Shown one piece after another: positions 43,282-50,805 of a DNA stretch of 64,000 nt. The position numbers were made by a program, and so were the translations under genes. Source of the stretch: Pseudomonadota bacterium (GTDB lineage Bacteria > Bdellovibrionota > UBA1018); assembly GCA_027485695.1 (NCBI GenBank), contig JAIXQO010000007.1:1-64000 (forward strand), read 5' to 3'. The notes under the pieces are model-generated. The model made no database searches. It was given only the letters and a program-made list of their open reading frames with translations, and was not told the DNA's origin. Numbering within the stretch: position 1 is the first letter of the stretch; each line of letters opens with the position of its first letter.

Positions 43282-44436
43282 TTAAGGCTCAATGTAGTCG
43301 TATTCTTGGTTCTTGTAGTTGCGAAGCTTCCAGGTCTTACCTTCATGCGAGATGAGGTACTTGGAAGGAAGAAGCGGAATCTTGCCGCCGCCGCCCGGAG
43401 CGTCCACCACATAATGAGGAACCGCCATACCGGAAGTCCAACCGCGAAGCGCTTCGATGATCTCGAGGCCTTTTTCGACTGGGGTGCGGAAGTGGCTGAT
43501 CCCTTGAGACATGTCGCACTGGAAAATATAGTAAGGACGAACACGCATCATGAGGAGCTTGTGATTCAGCTCCATGACAATTTTCGGGTCGTCGTTCACA
43601 CCTTTGAGCAAAACCATCTGATTGTTCACGACACAACCGGCATTCGCCAATCGCGCGACGGCATCAAATGCTTCCTGGGTACATTCTTTTGGATGGTTGA
43701 AATGCGTGTGAACGAAAACCGGATGGTATTTCGTCAGCATTTGCGCGAACTCGTCGGTGATCCGTTGCGGAAGCGTAACGAGGTTACGTGTACCGATACG
43801 GAAAACTTGGATGTGATCCATCGCGCGCAGACGTGACAAGATGTACTCCAGACGATCGTCCGAGTTCGAGAGTGGATCGCCGCCCGAGATGATCACGTCG
43901 CGGATCTCTTTGTGAGATTCGATGTACGCGAGGCCCTCTTCGAGTTGCTTGTTTGCAGCCGAGGACGAGGGATCCGATACTTTACGTTTACGCGTGCAGT
44001 GACGGCAGTAAACCGGGCAGTTGTGAGTTGTATAAAAAAGAACTCGATCCGGATAACGGTGCGTGATGCCTGGAACCGGCATGTCTTTTTCTTCGCCCAG
44101 CGGATCTTCCAGGTCGTTAACGGTGATATTGAGCTCGCCTGCTTTTGGCACCGATTGCAAACGGATCGGGCAGTTTGGATCATTCGGATCCATCAGGGAT
44201 GCATAGTAAGGCGTAATCCCCATATTGAACTGTTCGTGCGACTGAGCAAATGCGTTGCGCTCTTCTTCAGTGACGTTGAGAACTTTTTCGAGAACGTCCA
44301 TGGACTTGATGCGCTTTTGCTGCTGCCAAATCCAATTGTTCCAATCTTTATCGGTGGCGTCTTTCCAAATCTCGGGACGAGGAGCCGACTTGAAACGATC
44401 GCGGACGTTGTTCTTCGTAACGATATTAAATGCCAT
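43282..44436 (-). CDS. kamA: L-lysine 2,3-aminomutase
   Basis: A 384-residue radical-SAM enzyme that converts L-lysine to L-beta-lysine using a 4Fe-4S cluster, SAM and pyridoxal phosphate. The cluster motif CPVYCRHC is at about 140-147 and the PLP-lysine motif GGGGK is near 352. The start region (DWNNWIWQQQ...GITPYYASLMDPNDP) is characteristic of KamA rather than the shorter EpmB. Beta-lysine enters lysine fermentation, compatible-solute or antibiotic routes; none of the other lysine-degradation genes is here. It leads an operon with a lipoprotein and an EamA transporter. A 7-base inverted repeat lies in its leader. Confidence 0.9.
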   Translation of the reverse strand: MAFNIVTKNNVRDRFKSAPRPEIWKDATDKDWNNWIWQQQKRIKSMDVLEKVLNVTEEERNAFAQSHEQFNMGITPYYASLMDPNDPNCPIRLQSVPKAGELNITVNDLEDPLGEEKDMPVPGITHRYPDRVLFYTTHNCPVYCRHCTRKRKVSDPSSSAANKQLEEGLAYIESHKEIRDVIISGGDPLSNSDDRLEYILSRLRAMDHIQVFRIGTRNLVTLPQRITDEFAQMLTKYHPVFVHTHFNHPKECTQEAFDAVARLANAGCVVNNQMVLLKGVNDDPKIVMELNHKLLMMRVRPYYIFQCDMSQGISHFRTPVEKGLEIIEALRGWTSGMAVPHYVVDAPGGGGKIPLLPSKYLISHEGKTWKLRNYKNQEYDYIEP

Positions 44437-44450
44437 AAGATAGTCTCCTC

Positions 44451-44483
44451 ACCGGCAATGGATTGAATCTAAAATATGCCGGT
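44451..44483 (-). promoter_or_regulatory. Leader inverted repeat of kamA
   Basis: ACCGGCA (44451-44457) and TGCCGGT (44477-44483) flank a 19-base spacer about 15 bases before the kamA start codon, right next to its GGAG ribosome site. If transcribed it could form a hairpin that influences translation; as DNA it could be an operator. Confidence 0.35.
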
Positions 44484-44735
44484 TCGCACAAGGATCGCCA
44501 ATAAACGGATGGTGGATGAAACTCTGCCAGAGATTATTTCGGGTGTAAACCCCGTTAACGCTTTGAGTTAAAAGAGTTTTTTAGGTACTCTTTAAAGATC
44601 CCCGCGGATGAATGAGGCACGGAGTGGACACTAGAAACACTACGTTCGACCTCAGAGGATTCCCGACTTCTGACCAAGCGTGAAGTGTTCGCCGTTCCAC
44701 ACAGCGATGGTCAAGAGGACAGGACGCGAACTCGG

Positions 44736-44836
44736 CGAAATGCGAAGCATTTTTAAGAGGCGCGTACCCGAGAGGCGCGAAAAAGCGGAAGCTTTTTCAA
44801 GATCTCGCAGGGATTGAGGCCATTGAAATGGCCGAA
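44736..44836 (+). repeat. Copy A of the intergenic hairpin element
   Basis: In the 426-base gap between divergent kamA and exbB. The order is: hairpin AAATGC-gaa-GCATTT (44738-44752), GGCGCGTACCCGAGAGGC, hairpin GAAAAAGC-ggaa-GCTTTTTC (44779-44798), AAGATCTCGCAGGG, TGAGGCCAT-tgaa-ATGGCC (hairpin 44818-44833). Blocks CCCGAGAGGC and AAGATCTCGNAGGG recur in copy B (38.74-38.83 kb). AGGG(A)TTGAGGCCAT...ATGGCCGA recurs in copy C (57.81-57.89 kb). It ends 27 bases before the exbB start, so it is probably in the exbB leader. The rest of the gap holds an AAAGAGT...ACTCTTT hairpin (44571-44593). Confidence 0.7.
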
Positions 44837-44862
44837 TGTAAATAAGAACTGAGGTTGAAATT

Positions 44863-45510
44863 ATGATGACGAAATTGTTCTTGGGTTTCTCGCTCTTAGG
44901 CGCTGAATGGGTCATGTTCCTCCTCATTCTGATTTCACTTTTTTCCGTGACGCTGATGTTCGAGCGAGCACGGTTCTACGGTGCGGCCCTGAAAAACATC
45001 GAAGAATTCCGTAAAAAGATCCGAGATGCGGTCCAAAGCGGTGAATGGGATCGCGCTCGAGAAATTGCTCGCCACCGTTTGAATGAACAAGTGGGCGCAC
45101 TCGATCTCGAAACACCCATGGCCGTTGCCCTCCTCGAACACAAGGGTGAGCGCGAAGCCAAGGTCCTGAACGAAGTGGGCAATGATCCCGTCGTTCGCAC
45201 CCGAATCCAGTGGGAGAAAAATCTCTCCATCCTCGCGACGGTCGGAAACAACGCTCCATTCGTCGGACTTTTCGGGACGGTTCTCGGCATCATCAAAGCG
45301 TTCCATGATCTCTCGCAACAAGCGGCCGGCGGCGTAACAACCGTTATGTCTGGCGTCTCCGAAGCCCTCGTCGCGACTGGAGTCGGTATCTTAGTCGCTA
45401 TTCCAGCAGTCGTTGCTTACAACATTTTCCAACGCCGCAACAAAACTGCGCTCATGCAAGCCGAGTCCCTCAAGAGCTTCTTGGTCGCGCAACTGATCAG
45501 CCGCAAGTAA
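44863..45510 (+). CDS. ExbB/TolQ/MotA-family proton channel subunit
   Basis: A 215-residue inner-membrane protein with three membrane helices: one near residues 15-30 and two in the C-terminal half (about 125-145 and 165-190). The second region carries the family signature VGNNAPFVGLFGTVLGIIKAF, and the third has ALVATGVGILVAIPAVVAYN. The cytoplasmic loop between helices 1 and 2 has about 90 residues. With the ExbD-like protein it forms a proton-driven motor, energising either TonB-type uptake, Tol-Pal envelope constriction or gliding-type systems. No TonB, TolA, TolB or Pal gene follows, so the assignment among these is open. Confidence 0.85.
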   Translation: MMTKLFLGFSLLGAEWVMFLLILISLFSVTLMFERARFYGAALKNIEEFRKKIRDAVQSGEWDRAREIARHRLNEQVGALDLETPMAVALLEHKGEREAKVLNEVGNDPVVRTRIQWEKNLSILATVGNNAPFVGLFGTVLGIIKAFHDLSQQAAGGVTTVMSGVSEALVATGVGILVAIPAVVAYNIFQRRNKTALMQAESLKSFLVAQLISRK

Positions 45511-45546
45511 TTCTGTCTCCTCAACGCTTCTCCAAGGAGTCTCGAC

Positions 45547-45963
45547 ATGGCCGGAAATTTCGGTGGTAACGACGAAGAAGTCATTTCAGGAATTAACGTC
45601 ACTCCCCTGGTGGACGTCGTTCTCGTGCTGCTCGTGATTTTCCTCATGACGGCGCCTGTTCTGTATCAGAGCGCGATCAAGGTTCAGCTCCCGCAAGCGA
45701 AAACGGGCGAAGATTCTGCAACCAAGCCGGAGACGCTCGCTTTCACGATCGACTCCGATGGCAAGGTTTTCTACAAGAGCGAGCAAATCGCCATTATCGA
45801 CATCCCTTCTAAAGTAGGTACGATTTCCGAAACTCAAAAAACGGAACCCGTCATGATCAGCGCGGATCAGAAAACTGCTCACGGGATCGTTGTTGAATTG
45901 ATGGATCAACTCCGCAGCCTCGGTCTCACCCGATTCGGCCTGAACGTCGACCGAGCCAAGTAA
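45547..45963 (+). CDS. ExbD/TolR-family protein
   Basis: A 138-residue protein with one N-terminal membrane helix. The conserved start is ISGINVTPLVDVVLVLLVIFLMTAPV, with the essential Asp (PLVDVVLVLL) at the beginning of the helix. A periplasmic domain of about 95 residues follows, with the VMISADQKTAHGIVVELMDQLRSLG pattern. It is the stator partner of the ExbB-like protein encoded 36 bases upstream. A P-loop kinase gene follows after 14 bases and may be co-transcribed. Confidence 0.9.
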   Translation: MAGNFGGNDEEVISGINVTPLVDVVLVLLVIFLMTAPVLYQSAIKVQLPQAKTGEDSATKPETLAFTIDSDGKVFYKSEQIAIIDIPSKVGTISETQKTEPVMISADQKTAHGIVVELMDQLRSLGLTRFGLNVDRAK

Positions 45964-45977
45964 TCATCTCCTTCTCC

Positions 45978-46514
45978 ATGGAACGCATTAACGTCGTTGG
46001 CACATCCGGCAGCGGTAAATCCACGGTTGCGCGCGCAATATCCGAAAAACTCGGCTATCCGTACGTCGAGTTCGACGCCCTCTATTGGGGTAAAAACTGG
46101 AGCGAGCCGAGTGACGAGATTCTTTTCAACCGGCTGCGGCAAGCACTCGACTGCGAAAACTGGGTACTCGACGGCAACTACTCACGATCTATTCCGATCA
46201 AGTGGGCACGAGTCACCCACGTCGTCTGGGTAGACTACTCGATTACACGAACGCTCGCGCAGGCGATTTCACGCGCCTTTGTCCGCTCTTATCGTCGACA
46301 AGAACTCTGGACCGGAACTGGAAATCGAGAATCTTTTCGTAAGTCGTTTATGAGCCGAGATTCCATCATTCTTTGGACTCTGAAGACTTACCGAAAAAAC
46401 CGCCATCAATACGAGATGCTCATGCAAGATCCGAAATACTTGCATGTAAATTTCATCCGACTTCGATCGCGTCGAGAGACCCGCCAATTTCTCGAGTCGA
46501 TTTCCAGTCGGTGA
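45978..46514 (+). CDS. P-loop kinase of the adenylate-kinase / topology-modulation type
   Basis: A 178-residue protein. Walker A GTSGSGKST is at about 8-16. D-A-L-Y-W, the N-W-V-L-D-G-N-Y segment and the mid-domain R-A-F-V-R-S-Y-R-R-Q-E-L-W are typical of the FlaR/topology-modulation group, distant relatives of adenylate and shikimate kinases. Substrate unknown. The gene starts 14 bases after the exbD-like gene, so it may ride on the same transcript without functional connection. Confidence 0.75.
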   Translation: MERINVVGTSGSGKSTVARAISEKLGYPYVEFDALYWGKNWSEPSDEILFNRLRQALDCENWVLDGNYSRSIPIKWARVTHVVWVDYSITRTLAQAISRAFVRSYRRQELWTGTGNRESFRKSFMSRDSIILWTLKTYRKNRHQYEMLMQDPKYLHVNFIRLRSRRETRQFLESISSR

Positions 46515-46618
46515 CAGTCCGATGATCGGACTATTTCTTGCTCATCTCTCTGTAAATCACGTCTTTGGTTGAGCAAAAACAGATCCAGTTTGTACCATTC
46601 GCTCAGAGGATTCGAGCC

Positions 46619-47578
46619 ATGAAAAAAATTGCGATCTTGGACGACTACGATCAATCGATTTCAAAACTGCCGCATTGGGAACGTTTGCGCTCTCGCTTTG
46701 AACTTCATTTTTTCGACCGAGTTGCAACCCCGGATGAGCTCGCCTCTTACGCCGTGATTGTAGCAGTTCGAGAACGCACGATTTTTAATCGCGCCTTGCT
46801 AGAGAAACTCCCTCGTCTCGAGCACCTCGCATTGACCGGGAGACTTTCGGGTCAAGCCGATCTAGTCACCTTGCGTGAACGAAAAATTTCCGTCTCCTAT
46901 ACAGACGGCTCCGGTACCGCGGCTGCCGAGCAATCCATTGCTCTACTACTCGCTTCCTCAAAACGCATCCAGTTGCTCGACCAAGGCCTGAGGAACGGTC
47001 GCTGGCAAAATGGTGTAAACGGAGATCTGCGCGGCAAGTCCCTCGGCATTCTTGGACTGGGTCGAGTGGGAACTGCAGTGGCGCAGTTCGGAAAAATCTT
47101 CGGTATGAAGGTTTCATCTTGGGGTCCCACACCGGACGGTGGTCGAAGCGAAAAACTGGGAATCGAGCGAATTGAACTTCGAGAGTGCCTGGAGCGTTCA
47201 GATTACGTCGTGGTTGGTCTCCGGTTATCCGATCAAACTCGAGGACTCCTCGGAGCAACCGAACTTGCACTCCTCCGTGACGGAGCACACCTCATCAACG
47301 CAGCCCGTGCAGAAATCATCGATAAAAATGCTCTCTATGCAGAGCTCAGAAGCGGGCGAATTTTTGCGGGTCTCGATGTGTTCTATCAAGAGCCACTTCC
47401 TGAGAACGACGAACTGCGCCAGTTTAAAACTACCGTATTGTCCCCTCACATGGGGTACGTCACGCGCAACGTTTACGAGACTTTCTTCACGCAGGTCGCG
47501 GAAAACATCCACAACTGGAGCGAACAACGTCCTTATCGAAATGCGCTGGCCTCAGAATCTTTTACTACTAACGCGTAG
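46619..47578 (+). CDS. D-isomer-specific 2-hydroxyacid dehydrogenase
   Basis: The ATG at 46619 has an AGAGGA site and begins the family-like sequence MKKIAILDDYDQ; the longer frame from 46565 adds an untypical tail. The product has about 319 residues. The NAD-binding motif is LGILGLGRVGTAVAQFG at about 145-161. The catalytic Arg region (NAARAEIIDK), the Glu (YQEPLPENDE) and the His (LSPHMGYVT) are in place. These enzymes reduce 2-ketoacids or act in serine synthesis; substrate cannot be told. No partner genes adjacent. Confidence 0.85.
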   Translation: MKKIAILDDYDQSISKLPHWERLRSRFELHFFDRVATPDELASYAVIVAVRERTIFNRALLEKLPRLEHLALTGRLSGQADLVTLRERKISVSYTDGSGTAAAEQSIALLLASSKRIQLLDQGLRNGRWQNGVNGDLRGKSLGILGLGRVGTAVAQFGKIFGMKVSSWGPTPDGGRSEKLGIERIELRECLERSDYVVVGLRLSDQTRGLLGATELALLRDGAHLINAARAEIIDKNALYAELRSGRIFAGLDVFYQEPLPENDELRQFKTTVLSPHMGYVTRNVYETFFTQVAENIHNWSEQRPYRNALASESFTTNA

Positions 47579-47640
47579 CAAGGTAGACATTTGCAAATTC
47601 GGGTCGTACCGTTTTCAGATTCCATTTGGGGGGATCTAAA

Positions 47641-48783
47641 ATGAAACTTTTCTCGACCTCGCTTTTGATTACGTTTGGATTGACCGCGGCTTCAGCTTTC
47701 GCACATCAATCGGCCGACGCACTTCCTGGCCGACGTCTCGTTGAACTCAGCCCAGGCGAAATTCGCTGGACGACAGAAGCCGAGAGAAACGCACTCTCCG
47801 AAGCCGCCCACGCCGAAGGCCGCTGCGGAGGATACATCGATATCACCGATCACCCTCGCACCTACGCGCTGCGCTCTTTGAGCGTCATCGACTACACGAG
47901 CCTCGCAATGAATCAGCGCACGGAAGTGGAGCGCCTCCTCACTCAAGTGGACTCCACGCGCTTGCAATCATTGGTTCAGACCCTCTCCACGTATCGCAAC
48001 CGCTACTACGAAAGTGCAACGGGCGTTGCCTCCGCCGAGTGGATCGCAAACCAATACCGCACGATTGCCGCAGGTCGCTCCGATATCCGCGTGGAGAAAA
48101 TCGCTCACCGATTCGCTCAGCCGAGCGTTCTCGTGACTTGGACCGGCAATGGCCCTCAAAGCAACGAAATCGTCTTGGTGGGCGGACACATTGACTCCAT
48201 CAACCAGTCGGCGTTTTTTAATCCCAATAATGCGATCGCACCGGGAGCAGACGACAACGCTTCAGGTACGGCGACTGTTCTCGAAACATTCCGCATCCTC
48301 GTCGAAGGCGGTTTCCGTCCAAATCGCACGCTGGTCTTCGCAGGTTACGCAGGCGAAGAAAAAGGTCTACTCGGCAGCCAAGACATCGCTGAGAGTTTCC
48401 GCACTCAAAAGAAAAAAGTCGTGGGAGTCGTACAATTCGATATGACGTCGTTTCCCGGTTCCGATCCCGCGATCACTTTCATGACAGATTACACGGACGC
48501 CGGTTTCACGGACTACCTCACACGCGTCGTCGATACTTATGCTCAAATTCCATGGAAAAAAGACCGTTGCGGATATGGCTGCTCGGATCACGCCAGCTGG
48601 AATCGCGCAGGTTATCCAGCCGCGATGCCGTTTGAAACCACCATGCGGGGCATGAATCCAAATATCCACACGCCTCGCGATACTCTGGATCGTTTGGACT
48701 TCGGTCATGGTTCTCAGTACGTACGCCTAGGCGTCGCCTATATGGTGGAGCTCTCGGCAGTCACGACTCCACTCGCGCTTTAA
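47641..48783 (+). CDS. Secreted M28-family aminopeptidase
   Basis: About 380 residues from the ATG at 47641 with GGGGG upstream. A signal peptide (MKLFSTSLLITFGLTAASAFA) and a prodomain-like segment of about 90 residues precede the catalytic domain. It has all expected zinc ligands: GGHIDS (His), PGADDNASG (bridging Asp), GYAGEEKGLLGS (catalytic Glu and zinc Glu), QFDM (Asp) and CSDHASW (His). The DRCGYGCSDH segment contains the disulfide typical of the Vibrio (Aeromonas) proteolytica aminopeptidase group. An exported broad-range aminopeptidase for peptide scavenging is likely. Confidence 0.9.
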   Translation: MKLFSTSLLITFGLTAASAFAHQSADALPGRRLVELSPGEIRWTTEAERNALSEAAHAEGRCGGYIDITDHPRTYALRSLSVIDYTSLAMNQRTEVERLLTQVDSTRLQSLVQTLSTYRNRYYESATGVASAEWIANQYRTIAAGRSDIRVEKIAHRFAQPSVLVTWTGNGPQSNEIVLVGGHIDSINQSAFFNPNNAIAPGADDNASGTATVLETFRILVEGGFRPNRTLVFAGYAGEEKGLLGSQDIAESFRTQKKKVVGVVQFDMTSFPGSDPAITFMTDYTDAGFTDYLTRVVDTYAQIPWKKDRCGYGCSDHASWNRAGYPAAMPFETTMRGMNPNIHTPRDTLDRLDFGHGSQYVRLGVAYMVELSAVTTPLAL

Positions 48784-48814
48784 TCGATACCGTATCGTTT
48801 TCAGATCAAAAACG

Positions 48815-48854
48815 AGCCGCTGGTTCCTGAAGGAGCTGGCGGCTTTTTGTTTTT
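48815..48854 (+). terminator. Terminator of the aminopeptidase gene
   Basis: AGCCGC pairs with GCGGCT, and inside TCCT pairs with AGGA; five T then TTTTT follow after G. It touches the end of the convergent dabB gene. Confidence 0.85.
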
Positions 48855-50805
48855 AAGTTCCTCGCAACATCCACGCGCCGAGGAACACCGCAAGTAAACA
48901 AGTGAGTAGAGCAGCTCGGAATCCGGGATGCATGGGGCGCGGGAGAACCGACTCATCAAGTGGACCGAGAAATATCCGCGCGTAGATGCGATAGTACGCA
49001 ATTCCGTTTAAACACATCACCGAGACTAGAACCAAAGCGAGGTACACACCTTTTTCGTGGAGCCCATGAAAAAGTAGATCCTCCCCGACAAACGCCAATG
49101 ATCCTGGAAGTCCCGATGCAATCCACACCCAAAGAATGAAATATTTTGACTCGTCTCGCATCAAAGACGCCGCGCCTTGAAAACCGTCCAGCCTCTCGGA
49201 ACCCCCGCTTCTGAACCAGGACCTTAAGAAAACGAGCAAGTAGACCTGTGCGACCGGCATCACGCCCAGCAAAAGTACTCCGCCAATGAATGCGTCCTCG
49301 TTGCCGAAAAATCCAGCGACTAACACGAGAGCCTGTGATCCCACTACGGCGAAAAATGACTCAAAAGCTCGCTTCGCAGTAAAAGATTGTATCGAGAGAA
49401 AAACTGCCCCGAAAAGTATACCATCCATCCCCCATCTGGGAATGGGAACATCCCAACCGACTCTCCAGGCGATCACGCCACAAGCAAGGATGGGCAAGTA
49501 AATCGCAAAGAGTATCCAGTAAACGGGACTTGAAACAGAAATTTCAGGTAGCCAACTGAATGGAGCCCTCAAATAGCTCGATAAACTCTCCAGACTCCGG
49601 ACGATACGCAATTGAAGCTGATCCAAGTAAAAAAGATCGACCGAGAACACGTAGAGGCGCTCACGCAAGTGATCAACACGTGGCCCTCCCCACCCCCGTT
49701 CTCCAGCGCCGGATAATGTCACGACGTTTCGATATTCAGAATTGTCCTGAAAATCTGCCAAAAGTGAGTTTGACCTCAAAAATTGAGAAGCTCTGAAAAC
49801 AGCATGGGCCATCAGATGAACGAGAGCGAATGTTCTGAATCCCAACGTGACCTCAAGGATGATGAGTGACACTTGAGTCACCGATGCGAAGGCAAGCCCT
49901 GTCTTGGCGTCTGGACGGGTTCTCCCGACGAGCGTTGCATAGACCGCTGTCAGTGAGGCGATGCACCCCAAAAACAGTCTGAGCTCAATATGCCCCGCCC
50001 ACATATCCCAAGTCCTCAGCAGCAGAAACGGACCTAAATGTATGGACAAGGCTCCGTAGAAAATTGCACTCGACGAAGTGGGACCCTCTACGGCACGAAA
50101 GATCCAGTTGGTAAATGGCAACTGCGCGGATTTAGCGAAAATACCGCACACAATGAGAAATCCGTACAAACTACCCTTGGCGCCGTGAAGGGCATCATTA
50201 AAACCATAGGCCCCGAGTTCATGATGAAATCCGATGGTACCTAGCAACAACGAAGCATCACAAATTCGATAAGAAATCATTGCACGAATACTATTGGCCG
50301 CGCTCCGCAGCGTCCGCCCGAAAAATGCGATCAAAGATACAGAACAGATGCCAACCCATTCCCAACCTGCGACCAGTAGATCCAGATTCCCTGCCAATGA
50401 AATCACGAGCATTCCTTGAAGCGTGACCGTCAACAGGAAGAAAAACCGGAGAAATCCTGGATCACGATGCAGGTACTCAAAAGAGAACCTGAGAATCACG
50501 GAAAAAAGAAAAAGTACCAGAAACGAATGGGCACGACTCAGGTCATCCCAGATCAAACGGATTTCAAAATGATATTCCTTGAAACTCACCCAGGATCCGA
50601 GATCCACTGACGAAGCCGGATTCCTGCCTCCCTGGACAGAAACCCAAGTCCAAGCAACAAAAAGTGCGATTGTCTGTATAAACAGCAACCTCTTCAGAAA
50701 AAACTCGGATACCGGCGACTGCAACAATGCGGCTAACCCGATAGCGATCACCCAAGGCATGGGCAAAAAGCAAAAAAATGCGATTCCGCAATCCAGCATA
50801 CTCAT
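48853..50805 (-). CDS. dabB: DabB-like NuoL/MrpA-family membrane subunit
   Basis: A 650-residue membrane protein with about 14-16 hydrophobic helices, homologous to proton-pumping subunits NuoL/MrpA. Typical segments are LLVAGWEWVGICSVSLIAFFGR, NSIRAMISYRICDASLL, KSAQLPFTNWIFRAVEGPTSSSAIFYGA and HLMAHAVFRASQFL. In DAB complexes this subunit works with DabA to take up inorganic carbon using a cation gradient. The start overlaps the dabA stop as ATGA. The length exceeds that of the Halothiobacillus DabB by roughly 100 residues, with the extra part in the C-terminal half. A role other than DAB is unlikely given the pairing. Confidence 0.85.
   Translation of the reverse strand: MSMLDCGIAFFCFLPMPWVIAIGLAALLQSPVSEFFLKRLLFIQTIALFVAWTWVSVQGGRNPASSVDLGSWVSFKEYHFEIRLIWDDLSRAHSFLVLFLFSVILRFSFEYLHRDPGFLRFFFLLTVTLQGMLVISLAGNLDLLVAGWEWVGICSVSLIAFFGRTLRSAANSIRAMISYRICDASLLLGTIGFHHELGAYGFNDALHGAKGSLYGFLIVCGIFAKSAQLPFTNWIFRAVEGPTSSSAIFYGALSIHLGPFLLLRTWDMWAGHIELRLFLGCIASLTAVYATLVGRTRPDAKTGLAFASVTQVSLIILEVTLGFRTFALVHLMAHAVFRASQFLRSNSLLADFQDNSEYRNVVTLSGAGERGWGGPRVDHLRERLYVFSVDLFYLDQLQLRIVRSLESLSSYLRAPFSWLPEISVSSPVYWILFAIYLPILACGVIAWRVGWDVPIPRWGMDGILFGAVFLSIQSFTAKRAFESFFAVVGSQALVLVAGFFGNEDAFIGGVLLLGVMPVAQVYLLVFLRSWFRSGGSERLDGFQGAASLMRDESKYFILWVWIASGLPGSLAFVGEDLLFHGLHEKGVYLALVLVSVMCLNGIAYYRIYARIFLGPLDESVLPRPMHPGFRAALLTCLLAVFLGAWMLRGT

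Noticed and set aside
43281..43544. Upstream extension of the lipoprotein frame into kamA
   Set aside because: The extension lacks protein-like character, and a GTG directly after the kamA stop begins a good lipoprotein signal.
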